Position numbers and translations under genes: made by a program. The notes beneath the pieces are model-generated. The model had not been told where the DNA came from. It saw nothing but the letters and a program-made list of their open reading frames with translations, and made no database searches. Shown here one piece after another: positions 9,775 to 22,354 of a stretch of DNA of 64,000 nt. The DNA lies in the NCBI RefSeq assembly GCF_031143425.1, contig NC_090450.1, positions 223,707,442-223,771,441 on the forward strand, read 5' to 3'. The first letter of the stretch is position 1; every line of letters starts with the position of its first letter. Source of the DNA: Pleurodeles waltl (taxonomy: Eukaryota; Chordata; Amphibia; Caudata; Salamandridae).

Positions 9775-12114
9775 GATACTTATTGGTATAAACTGAATTT
9801 GACTCCTTTAGGACATTTGTTATCATGTAAATATGTGACAGATTGTTGAACTGGATGGGTTTAATGTGCGGTTATTTCTTTACATTTGAGACATAATAAA
9901 CAATTGTGGTTTAAATTAGATAGCAATGGCCAGTATACACCCCTAATAAACGTTGATGAAGCGCTTATACCATTCTCCCACTATATGGCTCCAATGTTAT
10001 TGTTGGTTTGAGGTCAGAAATTGCTAAAACAATTTAAAATATTCTTCTGAACAAGAACAATTCATACTGAGAGCGCCATATCAGATGTAAGCGCAGGGTA
10101 GCAGAGCACAGTGGCTAAGAGAACCTATTTTCGTGCTTCAAGGGCTTGATTTAGAATTAAGGGGTATTGGAAACTCATCTTATATCATAAGGAAATACTA
10201 AATGATGATTTGAAAACACAGGAACAATTTTCTCCACCACAGAGGTAGTCTGGTGCAGGAAAGTCCTCCAGTGGATCTTCTTGTGGATTAGAATTTCTTC
10301 CAGAAATCAGATTTTCTGTTTCTATTTTACCGTAATTCATGCCTTAACCACATGGAGATACACAGTTGTAAGCGGAAAAGCAGACAATTTTTGTCAAGAA
10401 AAAAGTCTGATGTATTTTTCTCTATTTGACCTTCCCATCCTTTGTCACTGTATGATCTCAGCTAGTCTTCGCTATTAGTAATTTTCTGGGGCTCATATAT
10501 ACCTTGAGACAATTGTAGAGGCCAGAATTCTGCATAAATATTGCTCACTGAACTTAAGCAATGTGATCTAGTTCTGGATGGCAAAACTCTGTAAATTAAA
10601 GCAATACATATAATACGTTAGAACTTTTATGTCCTTGACTTTCCTTTTCTCTGAAGAATCAGTTTCCCTAAGTTTTTTTACTTTTCTCAGAACACATCTG
10701 CAGTCCTCTAAGGTCATTTCATGAAAAGTGCATGGGTATCTGCAGTCTAGGCTCCCTTGTAATGTACCCATTATTATTAGGGGTCAAACCTAGTCGTATA
10801 TCTAGACCCAGTAGATTGGGTGCATGGCCTTAATCTAGGAAGAGAAAAGGATAACTTATAGGTACTAACCACACACTGCCTTGGGCTGTACTCATGGGAA
10901 TATTGGATATGTTAGGAAATTGACAGACCTGCCGGATAAGCTCTTGTAGGCAGTAAATGAGGAACCGTACCCAGCTCCACCGTCCCTAATACACACACTT
11001 TGTATGTTTAATAATTAGTGTTTATTATGTGTTGATCTACTGTATTAAATATTTACTGCAAATATCAACTTAATGTCAAGCGACTGCAAAAAGAAATATT
11101 AGGAGAATGACCAGAATCTACACAACAAACATTGTTTTTCACACATCCCTTATGTATTAATGTATTAATATATTCTTCCAGTTTGCCCTTCAGTGTTTTA
11201 ATTAATTTTATGATGTTCTCTAGTTGTCGAGCCATGTAATATCTGCCTGTATACTTACTTACTACAGACCTGATGGTCTTGAGAATCCTGTCAATCAGCA
11301 TTTTTCACATCTCATCTCTCTCTACTTCTTGGTAACTGAGATGAACCTCTATACCCTGTCACCCCACTGTAACCCCAGGACATTAGTGGAATCACTTCTT
11401 ACTCGGAACAGCATGCTGGGTAAATCAGATGTAGCAGCATTTTGCTGGAGTCAGAAATATTGGGATGCTTCAGCATATGCTGCAATTGAAGAAACAGTTG
11501 AATGGACCTAACAAGGATGTTGCAAAGAAGAATGTTTTAACTTAGGGCTTCAGTTAATAATAAGCAATGAAGAAGCAGAACATATCTCCTAGAAGCTATT
11601 GTTAATAATGAGCAATGTGGAAGGTGAAGGCATGTGTCAGTGTGCATTCCAAATATTTTGCACATGAAAAACCTTTATTAAGTAAAAGCACTTATGCAAA
11701 GTGCACACACACAGTAAATTCAACATGCCTTGTGTTAATTTATGTTAGAACCTATCATTTCCAAATATAGGGCCCTATTCACAAAGGTAAATATACACCT
11801 GTATATTTACTAATTTTCAATTTTACTACTATACCAACAAAGGTGTAATTCTACAAAAGTCTTTCTTGCTATTAGCCACTTCCCAGTGTAATTTACACGT
11901 AAACATAGTCTTATATGTCTCCAGCCCCTCAGATCAGAGGGTGAATACTCCTATAACAGAATTTACAAGCTTAAAGTTACTACTAGTAACTTTTCACCTG
12001 TCGGTGTCGATATCCATCAGTGTGGTACTGCCCTTATGGGAAAGTATAGGGGCAATTATTATACCTTATTATTCTTAAAAACAATTTTATTTTACTATAA
12101 TAAATATATGTAAC
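9775..12114. other. Non-coding AT-rich interval
   Basis: No gene or complete element is supported. Only short ORFs without domain features occur. AGGGCCCTATTCACAAAG at about 11769 resembles a MITE end and is followed by small palindromic pieces (AAATATACACCTGTATATTT), but the other end was not found. Confidence 0.4.
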
Positions 12115-12117
12115 TTA

Positions 12118-12834
12118 GGGCCAGATGTAGGAAACTGTTTGCGACTCGCAAACGGCAAAATTTGCCGTTTGCGAGTCGCAAAACGCAGTTTTCTATGTAG
12201 AAATGCATTTTGCGAGTCGGAACCGACTCGCAAAATGCATTTCAGACTCGCAAATAGGAAGGGGTGTTCCCTTGCTATTTGCGACTCGCAGTGGGATGCA
12301 ATACCATTTGCGACCGCGTACGCGGTCGCAAATGGCATCGCAGTTACCATCCACTTCAAGTGGATGGTAACCCACTCGCAAATTGGAAGGGGTCCCCATG
12401 GGACCCCTTCCAGTTTGTGACTGGACCCACAAATATTTTTTCAGGGCAGGGAGTGGTCCAAGGGACCACTCCCTACCCTGAAAAAACTACCGAAACTAAA
12501 GGTTTCGTTTTTTTTTAAGTGCAGCTCGTTTTCCTGTAAGGAAAACGGGCTACACTTAAAAAAAAAAAACTGCTTTATTGATCAAGCAGTCACGAACATG
12601 GAGGTCTGCTGACGACAGCAGGCCTCCATGTTAGCGAGTGCCTATACTCGCTATGGGGCCGCAATTTGCGACCCACCTCATGAATATTCATGAGGTGGGT
12701 CATTGCGACCCCATAGCGAGTCGCAGTCGGTGTCTGAGACACCGTACTGCATAGCAATTTGCGACTTGCAAATTGCGAGTCGCAGGGACTCGCAATTTGC
12801 AAGTCGCAAATTGCCGTTTTGCTACATCTGGCCC
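12118..12834. mobile_element. 717-bp foldback element, chain of palindromes (copy 1)
   Basis: The element begins GGGCCAGATGTAG and ends CTACATCTGGCCC, with TTA on both sides (12115-12117 and 12835-12837). The interior is a chain of short near-perfect palindromes, for example 12205-12238 (arms around AGTCGG/CCGACT), GCGACCGCGTACGCGGTCGC near 12311, TTACCATCCACTT/AAGTGGATGGTAA near 12340, CCCCATGGG near 12395 and CTCATGAATATTCATGAG near 12680. No protein is encoded; the ORFs seen on both strands are side effects of the palindromes. The ends and target site suggest it is mobilised by a PIF/Harbinger-type transposase. Confidence 0.85.
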
Positions 12835-12837
12835 TTA

Positions 12838-13208
12838 ATTTCAAATATGAATTACAGCCCTATATCTAATATTAGACAATGTAATGATTCATCACACTCC
12901 ATAAGATTTCAATTTCATTTCCGTACTTCCCAAGCTAAAAATAGAAATACAGTGGCTTAAACTAAGGTTAACTTGACGATTTTAGTGAGGTGCCAGCGTG
13001 TGGTCATTAGAAAACAGTTGCTTCTCCATTTGAGTATCTCAGGTTTATGTAATTTTTGTATTACTGTTATTTTGGGGGCACAGTTCCAGAGCAGTTTTTA
13101 TTCTGCTTTGGTTACTATAAAAACAAAGAGAATGTTGAGCAATGAAGGATTTGTAAAGCAGGCGTATGCAATTTTTTGGTAAGGCTGCATAAGTTATGTA
13201 CCAGACTC
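12838..13208. other. Spacer between the two 717-bp foldback elements
   Basis: About 370 bp of unremarkable AT-rich sequence with no gene. It matters only because it separates two same-length, same-orientation copies of one family. Confidence 0.5.
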
Positions 13209-13211
13209 TTA

Positions 13212-13928
13212 GGGCCAGATGTAGGAAGCCTTTTGTGCCTCTCAAACTGCGAAAAACGCAGTTTGCGAGGTGCACAAGGCCAAACGCGATGCACAACCGC
13301 AAATTGCGAGTCGGTACCGACTCGCAATTTGAGGCTGCGACTCGCAAATAGGAAGGGGTGTTCTCTTCCTATTTGCGACCGCATCGTCATGCAGAGTTGC
13401 TTTGGGACCGCGAATGCGGTCGCAAACCAACTCGCAGTTACCATCCACTTGAAGTGGATGGTAACTCATTCACAAAAGGGAAGGGGTCCGCATGGGACCC
13501 CTTCCCCTTTGTGAATGCCAATTAAAATATTTTTTCAGAACAGGCAGTGGTCCTATGGAACACTGCCTACTCTGAAAAAAACGAAACCAAATGGTTTCAG
13601 AATTTTTTCTTTTTGTCGCTCGATTTCCTTTAAGGAAAACGGGCTGCAAAAAGAAAAAAAAAACAGCTTTATTCAAAAAGCAGTCACGGACATGGTGGTC
13701 TGCTGTCTCCAGCAGGCCACCATCCCTGTGAGTGCCTGGACTCGCTATGGGGTCGCAAACTGCGACCCACCTCATTAATATTCATGAGGTGGGTCTTTGC
13801 GACCCCATAACGAGTCGCAGAAGGTGTCTGAGACACCTTTCTGCATTACATTTTGCGAGTTGCAAATTGCGAGTCGCTATTACTCGCAATTTGCAACTCG
13901 CAAAATGTTTTTTTGCTACATCTGGCCC
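13212..13928. mobile_element. 717-bp foldback element, chain of palindromes (copy 2)
   Basis: It has the same ends as copy 1 (GGGCCAGATGTAGG ... CTACATCTGGCCC) and the same length. It is flanked by TTA (13209-13211) and TCA (13929-13931), a TWA duplication with one change. The hairpin modules follow in the same order as in copy 1, with many substitutions that often affect both arms of a hairpin together: the hairpin at 13300-13331 has AATT where copy 1 has TTTT/AAAA outside the shared GCGAGTCGG stem. It is non-coding. Confidence 0.85.
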
Positions 13929-13931
13929 TCA

Positions 13932-14690
13932 ATTCCCATTTCCTTAAACTATTCACAGAGTGGGCTTCTTCTCCGCCCCAGAGAAGTATTTGTCTCCCAC
14001 CTCAGACGACTGGCTGTTTGGTCTATCTTTCTGACTCCTGCAGAGAGTTTTTACTGCAATGATGTGGGGAGTATTTTACGCTGACAAAGTGCATTCGATC
14101 ATAACGTTCAATTATTTTTCTACGTGCAGTCTGCACAATCCTTTTTGTTGTTTTTACTGCAGCAGCTTTTTAAATGTTTTTGTCAAGACTCATGTGCGAG
14201 CCTAACCTTAAGGTCACTGCCAGATTAGGCTGTTCCTTTAACAGATTGAATCAGTTTGATCATAAAATGGCCGAACGATCATGTGAGACTTGGATGCCTG
14301 TCTGGGGTTAGGACATCTAATGAGCCACCAATTGTATTTTTACTTCCATCAGTGTTGCATGGCTTTTTACTTGTAACACTGATGAGTTGAAGTATACAGA
14401 ACGTGCGCCGATTCCTCCCTTTAAAGGGGTAGCCATATTCACATTGTGGCAGTTCGATCCAACAGCATGCATAGCGACACAGATTTCAAAACAGAGGTTC
14501 TCAGTATCCCCAAAACAACTGATAGACTCTATGTACAGCTCAGCATGTACTGAGGATGGCAGGCATATATTGTTAAAAACATTAACATTTTCAGCTCTCA
14601 TAAAATAATTTTTTTAGTGTTTATATTCAAATTTATAATGAAGCGTACATAGTACAACTAATGCTCATTGCAGTTTACCGGACACAACAG
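13932..14690. other. Non-coding interval before the L1 relic
   Basis: No gene or repeat with defined ends is supported. It contains short ORFs only. Confidence 0.4.
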
Positions 14691-14899
14691 GTGCCTAACA
14701 AAAGTGTAAATGCACATTTCCACACCCTCCGTGTTCCTCCCAACTAGGACAACCAGCACCTACTGTCCCTGTTGTCTTGAGGCTGCTGTGTGTCTACTAT
14801 GTGCTCGCCCATGTAGGTGTACGTGTGCCTAGACTGGTCTCAGAATTTCCCCTGACATTGGGACTAGGAGTTCCTGCAGCCTCCCAGTTTATTCAAGGC

Positions 14900-16745
14900 A
14901 ATCTTCTGCATTATCATCTGATCTAATCTCTAACATTCGTCTTTCTTGGGCCAGGGACCATTCTCCCATGTCTTTATTCCATTCGGACTCGAGGGCGACA
15001 GCCATCTAATAGCTCCTTGCACAGTCAAGACCCAGCAACACAAGCCTATGGAGGACCTTGCTCCCGCTAGGTTTAGGTATTATGTGTAAAAGGCAGTTCC
15101 TGACAGTATTAAGTATCTTATTCACCTCGCGTAAGTTGCACGTGATGGTTTCCCAATAGGGCACCAGCAGGGTGCAACTTCAGGTCATTTGCAGAAAATC
15201 TACTCCTCCCACAATGCATCTAGGGCAGGTATCTGGTCTGGTCTGGTCTGATAAATCCTATGCAGTGGTACCGGTGAGAGGTAGGTATGATGTAGGACAG
15301 AAAAGTGTGCCAACTTAACCAACCATTGTATGAGATTCCAAAATCTAGTGTGCAGGCTCTACCCCATTCACCATCTTTTAGTGGGTCTTTAAGGTCTCTG
15401 TCCCATCCTCACCTTGTTGCTAGTAGAAGCTTGTGTATGTCTTGTTATTAGTGTCCTGTATAGTTTGGATACCAGTCTACTAGGGGATCCCATGTATAGT
15501 AGCACCTCTAACGTCTGGGCAAGGGTTTGTGGGAACACAGGGTTTTGCTGGCAGTCTTGGTTAATTTGGCAAATTGTAGAAACTGACCAGGGCTGACTCT
15601 GACAGTCTCTTGTGCCTATGTGAAGGTGATGCATCTATTTGCCGGGTATGGCTCTCCCAGTGTTTTGCATCCTCCGTCTTCCCAAGCTGATAACGACATA
15701 TGTTTCACAATATTCAAAACAGGCTGTAACTACTACATCAGTAAATTCTTAGAGAAAGAGATCTGCACAATATGGACCCTATCGCCAGTTCTATATCTCT
15801 GCCTCCTGCCTCACAATATGCGACAGTGTTTGTTGAATAACAATTTTTCCTGATGGTTCCATCAGCACACTATTTAGCAGCATTCTGTGGCTGTCCCACT
15901 TTATAATATAGCTCCATGTTCCGTAAGGCAAGTCCTCCCTCTTCCACATCAAGCTCCAGTACATTCTTTTACGTTTGGCTGTCAATTAGACATTGAATAT
16001 TTTGATGTACGTATAAGCATCTAGGCAGGAGCACCATCTTTGCAAGTGCTATCTTGCTTACTACCGACAATAGTAGTTTGTTCCAGCCTCTGCACCACTT
16101 GTTTTGGCCTCTGCAGAAAAATCATGGAATTATCAGCATACAATGAAACAATATGTTCTGTATCTCCTACCCTAATCCCTAGTCCCTGCAGAACTTCACC
16201 AAGGTGGACTACTGGTGGCTCTATGGTCAATGCAAGCAAAAGGGGTAAAAGGGGGCTTCCCTGCCAAGTTCTTCTTCGTATTTCCCACCTGTCAAAGATC
16301 TATCTTCCTGACTGGACCCTAGCTGTTGGTGCTGACTACAGCAAAGCTGTCCATCTCAGCACGGTTTGTTACAAACCCCATGTTTGATCAAACCATCCAT
16401 ATATAGTCCCATGCAATCGTGTCATATGCTTTTATTGATGTCTAGGGCAACTAGCTTCATATCATCTGTGATTTATGTACACAGTGAATGATACATCTGA
16501 GCATGCAAGTGTTTACGAGTGTACTTATGTTGGGAACAAAACCACATTGGTCTTCTTGCACATGTTGTACAAATTACCACCTTCAGTATGTTTGCTAGTA
16601 TTCTGAAGATCATTTTCTCATCTATGTTAACCATAAATAGATTACTACTGTCCATACAAGGACTACTCGTCACAGTGAGTGTTTGAATGCCATAGAGGTG
16701 TCTACAACCTATGATGTCTAAAGCATTCAATGAAAGATTCAACAT
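14900..16745 (-). pseudogene. L1 ORF2 relic: reverse transcriptase and C-terminal part
   Basis: From the right: CGFVPN- and TRKHL-like text (about 16500-16545), matching QCGFVPGRNTRN of L1 RT; ALDINK with MGLY (about 16390-16455), matching DAEKAFD and DYL; GSPLLPLLLALTIEPP (16210-16270), matching RQGCPLSPLLF-AIEPLA; and HIVSLYADNSMIFL (16120-16160), the RT active site, in which ADN replaces the catalytic ADD. The C-terminal segment follows at 15900-15970 and 15389-15634, ending with LHRIYQTRPD near 15240. Multiple stops and frameshifts and the lost catalytic Asp show that it is inactive. Confidence 0.82.
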
Positions 16746-16799
16746 GCCTCTGCTTGTATTGGAGTGTTCTCTGTATCATGAATCCCCCATGGTATCATC

Positions 16800-17870
16800 A
16801 GAGGTGATGCCCAGCATGCCATCCTACGATGCAGGTACAGCAGCCTGTGACCTCCATGCCCCATTATTGTCTTTCTGCAGAACCAGTAGGTCTCCTTCTC
16901 TTGTTCCTGCCCAGGCTCTGATCCCTCTTGACATGTGGCCTGCCTCAGCCGCATAGGTGTTGTTGATCCAGTCCCACACATCCTCGGGCAACTAAAGAAG
17001 TGTCAATGTTTGCTGTGCACCACCTGCATTTTGGCAGGGAAGAGCAACACATATTTGATGTTCATGCATCGCAATTTCTGCTTGGCAACCAGGAAAGAAC
17101 ACTTCTGGGACTAGACATTGTGTGTATAGTAGGGAAAATTTCGGATAGGGAGGCCCTAGTATCAAGGATCCCAATACTTTCAGGACCATTAGAGGATACT
17201 GTCTCTAACTCCATAATTCAGTACCTTTGCTATCTGGACCCATGGTGGGGCACCAGGCGGGGGCTGCAGGGCCAGCTTCTAATGGCCGAGTTCAGCCACA
17301 AAAAAGGCAGACCACTGGGTGGGTTTCATGGTGTTTTGAAGCCATTGTCCCAGGAAAGATTCCAGTTTCTTCCTCTCCTGTCCCATCGGAAATCCTGCAA
17401 TGCACAGATTACAGCTCCGATACCTACCCTATGACTACTCCAAGTGGTTATCGAGGTACTTTGCCTTTTCAGTCAAAGTACAAACCATGGCTTGCAGCTC
17501 TTTTACTTCTTTGGACAAGCTGTTAACCTTTACTTCCGTCACAAAGGATCTCTGTGCTACTTTGTGTTCACCTGTGCGCAGCGTTTATTTTTATGGAGTT
17601 TGAGTCAATTTTGCTCTCCAGCATTTCGTTTGGGGAGTCAATGACTGTAATTATTTGTGCGCATATGAGCTCCAGTGCAGACCACAATGCCTCCCCAACC
17701 TGTTGTTCTACTTGACGTGAAGTGGACTTAGGTGTCCCTGTGAATTGATCACTGGATTTTACTGTTTTTTCACCCCTTTTACAGCATATGAAGGCTATCC
17801 GATCCTCACACTTCAGTAGCAGATAATATGTTAAAACCAAGGAAGGGATCTTCAAATACAGGGTCACCTA
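16800..17870 (-). pseudogene. L1 ORF1 (RNA-binding protein) relic
   Basis: The N-terminal piece at 17568-17867 has the polar, helical character of an L1 ORF1 coiled coil (ITVIDSPNEMLESKIDSN). Downstream, in shifting frames, come VAELGH, KLALQPPPGAPPW and VLNYGVRDSI near 17190-17290, which match the conserved ERAHR...RPPPGAPPR...LLNYRDRD region of L1 ORF1. Then FLVAKQKLR and VLLFPAKMQVV (about 17000-17090) and PEDVWDWINNTY (about 16955-16990) fit its C-terminal domain. Several stops and frameshifts are present, so it is a dead copy. Confidence 0.8.
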
Positions 17871-18639
17871 CTCCTGTGGCCCAGAGCAAGATCCCTCAGT
17901 CTATTCATGGTCATCCTGATTATCACCTGTGGCTGTAGGCTCGGTTACACTGTGTATTGTCTTCTTAGAAGAAGGGATCAGACTCCCAATGATGGTAGGG
18001 AAGGAGCCGGAGCAATCAGCACTTTTCCTGCCATGTCCCACACAGAACATGTCCACCGCGGCCCCCCTGCAAACATGACACCTCATTCAGATAATCGCTG
18101 CCTATTGGGGAGGGCATCCAAGCTAGGAGCAAAGTATCTCCCTAGCAGAGCTGTGACCCATGGGGCATATGTTAGGTGGGCCCCTCTGGTTTTAGCCATG
18201 GCTTCACCAAGTGTCCTCCATGTGCTCCCTGCCTGTCCCCCGGCAGCAGCTCTCTCATGGCAGAATCCGCACGGCAGCCCCGCTAGAATGTCCCACCCTC
18301 AGGCCAGGTGTGAGGGTCCTTGTACCACCAGGCTCACCAGCACCCCAGGAAACTTGGGGCCAGACCTGACACTGCGCTAGGAGAGTCCTCCGCAATGAGG
18401 AGACTCCACAGCCGGCACCCGCTGAACCTATTGGCCTCTCCTCCGTGCATGACCGTGTCTTGTGTTCCGGTCTCCATTTGCAGTATCTTTGTGGTCCGCT
18501 TCCTCTGGCTCCACAGTCTGTTGGCCCGGTGAATGGAGCACTCAGTCTGAGCTGTCGTCAAGGCTGGGTTTGCCTTCCTTCGGGCCCCTGGCTGTTTAAA
18601 CTCCCCAGGTGGCCGTCATCTTAAAGGACCTGAGCCTGT

Positions 18640-20014
18640 GTTGGGGCCACCTCACAGACAAGTAGAGCTGTTCCTGTTCACCTCGATACTATCGGCCTCT
18701 CCAGATTTGTTCTCAAGGACTCAGCAGTATTGGGCTATCAGCAGATGGCTTTGCATAGTTTCAGGAGTGCAGAATGTTGAAGAAACAGGGGTGAGTGGAG
18801 CCTCTACTCAAACAGTGTTGACTGCCATCATGCTTGGCCATGCCCCCTACTCTCTTTAAATCATAGATACATAGTTGCTGTTCTCAATTTTGCAGTGGTT
18901 TGTCTAGGTTTAGTACGGCTGTTGATAGTTGTTAATGGATTAAACAAATGCCCCTTGTCCCTGCCAGTATTGCCATTGTCCTTACAAAATGATTTGTCCT
19001 CTGAATCTCTTCACTGTCACCAGACAATCAGGATAGCCAGGGGCAGCCTTGATTAATGAATTCTAGTGTTCATAAAGGCGCAGATGCACTAGCACAGCCC
19101 TGCAAAAAAATAATCTGTAATTTTTCTAATAAATTATAGCAGCATATGTCCAATTTGTGACATGAGTAAAGTTCTTGCGGTATTGGACACATTCTTGTGA
19201 TGGACAACATGGTCATTTACATGATCATAATTCATAATGACATTTTCTGAGTTCGTTGATAGATTCAAGCTTCATGAGACTGTGGGCTCTCCCAACAACA
19301 AATTGAAGGAATAAGTGAGCAGTACCTTATCAATTTAGTAGATATTAATAGCTTTGGGTGTTTAATCAGGCCAGTTTCAGTCTAAAATACTGCATTATTC
19401 CTCAAAAAATGACTTTCATAGTTTTTGCTCTTGACTGTTTGTTCATAATCACAATAACCGTGCTTGAGCACCCAACAATGAACTATTTGAAATAGCAAAT
19501 ATGAAATATATGAATGTTTGAATAGTTAACGCAAATTTGTAGATTCCCTGAAAAAGAGGGCTTTCGCCCTCATGAATGGGATCTATGAGTATGCAGTTCT
19601 GCCACTGTGACCTTTAATGTTTGTGAAGTCAGTTTAAGGGGAGACTTTGTTAGCGTTGCTGCAAAGGTTGAGCACTCAGTACGTTGGTGCACCTCCTTGG
19701 AAATCTATGCAGATTTATTCCTGTCAAAGACAGGAGAAAACGTATTTGAAAGAAGAAGGGAACGCAGCCCAAAATTCACGATGTTTAGGTGAAGAAGTTT
19801 CTCCACAGGGATAATCATTTTCCCTATGGAGAAAGAAAATTGAAAGTTCAGCTGCACGTCTGTGTTATATTTGTCCTCGTAACCTTCGTGAAGAAATACA
19901 CATATCAGCACTCCTATGCAAATGTCACACAATTTCAAGACTTCTACAGAAAGTCTCTGTGAATTTCAAAAGGTGAGATATCTGTTCCAAATGTAGGGTT
20001 GTCTCTATGTGGTA

Positions 20015-20054
<40 letters not shown>

Positions 20055-21095
20055 TTTAAAAAAAACTTTTGTAAATTGTCCCTAGTCTCCAGGGTTACAC
20101 CCCGATCTTTGAATCCACTCTCGTTGTTCTTGCAACTTTCCTGGGGACTTTTGAAGAAGGCAGTGTTTTGGAGTCGGTATAAGGAGCTGCGCCAATTTTG
20201 GTAGCAAAAAGTAGTGAATTAATTGTAATAGTGGATTAACGGCAAGCCTGGTCCACCTACAGAGAACAGAAGCAATTCATTTCTCGCTTCATTCAACCTT
20301 TCCTGATGTTACAAATAAGCTTGTCATGAGAGGTTGCAGTAGATGCTATTTTTTTTCTCTCACTCATGCAACCCACCACATGGTGTTAACCTTCGATTTG
20401 CTCCTGCGGGAATCTGCGGTGATGCCAACAGCATGTGGCAGAGCTGACAAGGATCCGACAAAAAATAATTTAAAATACCCAGCATGACGCAGGTCAGTAA
20501 GGGCTAAACACTAGCTCGCTTCCGATTTGTTGCTTCTATAGACACAAAAGTTAAACGTGAATTTTATTACTGTTTGTCAGTGCTTCATTTGTTAAAAAAT
20601 CATGAAGTTCTGGAGTCCAAATATTTCGAAGGAGCCTTCTGATTGCGCCGCTGCTGAGTGCTAGTACTTACTTGCTGAGTAGCTGCTGAATGTTGCTTTT
20701 GGTGAATACCAAGTCTGCCTAGTCTTGATTCAATCTCATGCCCCTTTCTTCCACTTTCCTACACTTCCTGTCTCTTTCGCTCAATCCTGAATGCTCTTTT
20801 TCATCCCTGCTTCCAGCTTTAGACTCTAGCTTTTTTTAGATTTTCTGTGTTTCTTCCTCTCTACCTTTCTTTCTCATGCTCTTGGTCAAAGTCTGATCAT
20901 GATGGCTAAGTCCAGGTGCTGACCACTTGCAAACAGAAAGTACAGATGTTTGGATGTATGTTTTTTGCATCATATCCAATGCTTGGTACATGCTGTTTTA
21001 CAGTGGTGATTGGTGGCCTTTAAACGTGGTGGGGTGTAATCCTTGGTTCTAATTCCAATGAACTTCTTGAAGAGTTATCTCACAAGTTCTTGCAG
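18640..21095. other. Non-coding interval with an (AT)n microsatellite
   Basis: No gene is supported. A pure AT dinucleotide run at about 20017-20046 is followed by a T run and an A run (20045-20066). The rest is unique-looking AT-rich sequence. Confidence 0.45.
20017..20046. repeat. (AT)n microsatellite
   Basis: About 15 uninterrupted AT repeats, followed directly by homopolymer T then A. Confidence 0.9.
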
Positions 21096-21099
21096 TAAA

Positions 21100-21664
21100 G
21101 GGCTCATTTACGAAGATTTGACGAAGGACAGTGCTGCATGTCTTTTTGTTGCGCTGCCCTACACCAAATCGAAAGGGCAGGAATGCACTGTACTTGTCCT
21201 TTCAGCTAGTGCTGGTGCACACTTTGGTGCCTAGCCCCAATGCCGGCACCCTTGTTCTGCATTGTTAGCAGGATTGTTTTTGTGCAAGAAGGAACATCTT
21301 CCTGCACAAAAACAATCCATGGAGGTGTTGTCCTCGTTCTAGGTGTACTGCAGAATGCAGCGCACATATAAAGAAGAAGAAATGAGGGAAAATGAAGGCA
21401 TTTGTCCTCATTATGTCTGCCCTGGGGAGCCATAAGGTTTTGTTGCTGCCCCAGGTTTATGTGACTTTGTAAATTTGGGACAGCATCAAAATCCATGGGT
21501 GTTGCATGTGAACACCCACCTCAACGCCTATTGAACACCTCTCTGATCCAGAGTATGGCAACGCAGTGACTTGCACTGCCTTGCCTTACTCCATATCTAT
21601 GAAGCCATGCAAAGCCACCCATGGTTGATGCTCTGGCGGTGCAGGCTTCTTGTAAATAACCCTC
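21100..21664. mobile_element. MITE with GGGCTCATTTAC ends (copy 1)
   Basis: The left end GGGCTCATTTACGAAG and the right end CTTGTAAATAACCCT form an imperfect inverted repeat. TAA precedes the left end (21096-21098). Internal phrases are shared with the element at 59751-60351: GAAGGAACATCTTCCTG (hairpin) followed by CACAAAAACAATC, and a GGGTGTTGC...ACACCCAC hairpin. No coding capacity is seen. The TWA target and ends suggest a PIF/Harbinger-type non-autonomous element. Confidence 0.65.
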
Positions 21665-21684
21665 TCAGTTTACTGTCTCACTTT

Positions 21685-21960
21685 GACTCACTCAGTCTCA
21701 CTTTATCTCATTAATTCATGCTGTCTCACTCATTCTGCTCTGACCCACTCTGTCTCACTCAGTCCCACTCGTTCTCACTCATTCTGAAAAACGCCGTATT
21801 ACTGTGTCTCTCACACACAGTAACACTCAGTTATACTGTTATTCTATCTCCCTTACTCACTCACATTCATTTTCACACATACTCATCCTTGCTGTCACTA
21901 ATCCTCACTCACTCTGACTTACTTCTTCAGTGACTCTCGCTCACTTTAACTCACACACGT
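21685..21960. repeat. CTCACT-rich low-complexity tract
   Basis: Irregular repetition of TCTCACTCA/CTGACTCACT-type words over about 275 bp. A small ORF inside is an artefact of the simple sequence. Confidence 0.75.
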
Positions 21961-22194
21961 AGTCAGATAGACATGCTCACAGAGCTGGAATGGCGCAAGC
22001 ACCTTCATGCACCTGTGTCAGCAATCAAACAATGTCACTAGCTTCCTGAATTTGTTGCTGGACCCGAAGCACGTCTTCTTTTATTTTTATTGTACCAAGT
22101 ATGAATAATTATTCACTCTTGATACAACAACAAAGGACCATAAAACAAGGTGGGTGTGGCGTAGCTGTGGAGCCCATAAAGGAGAGCCACGACT

Positions 22195-22354
22195 GGTCCA
22201 GGGACACCCATCCATCAAACCAACTCAACCATCCATCCTTTCTCTTATCCGCCACCTTTTCCTCCATTCATTCATCCATCCTTTCAATCATCTATCCATC
22301 CTTTTGCTCCTCCATCCACTCTTTCGCTCCATCTATCCATTCTTTCATTCCATC
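22195..22354. repeat. CATC/CATT-rich simple repeat, left part
   Basis: Degenerate repeats of CATCCATCC and TTTCATTCA words. It resumes after the LTR-like insertion, at 25178, with the same vocabulary, so one array has been split. CCATC at 22350-22354 is the left copy of the target duplication. Confidence 0.85.

Larger units (their letters stand above)
14700..18640 (-). mobile_element. Decayed L1-type LINE
   Basis: On the minus strand the order from 18.6 kb down is a GC-rich 5' part, an ORF1 relic (about 17.87-16.8 kb) and an ORF2 relic (about 16.75-14.9 kb). Both match the vertebrate L1 group in recognisable phrases given in the next entries. All frames are broken. Only about 60 bp separate ORF1 from RT sequence, so the endonuclease and the N-terminal half of ORF2 are missing. 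End positions are approximate; no target duplication or poly(A) tail was identified. Confidence 0.82.

Noticed and set aside
12087..12518. ORFs on both strands with similar protein text (FATAYAVANG)
   Set aside because: The similarity arises because the DNA is palindromic; there is no gene.
17907..18532. Plus-strand ORFs of 157 and 70 codons
   Set aside because: They are antisense to the GC-rich 5' part of the L1 relic and have no domain.
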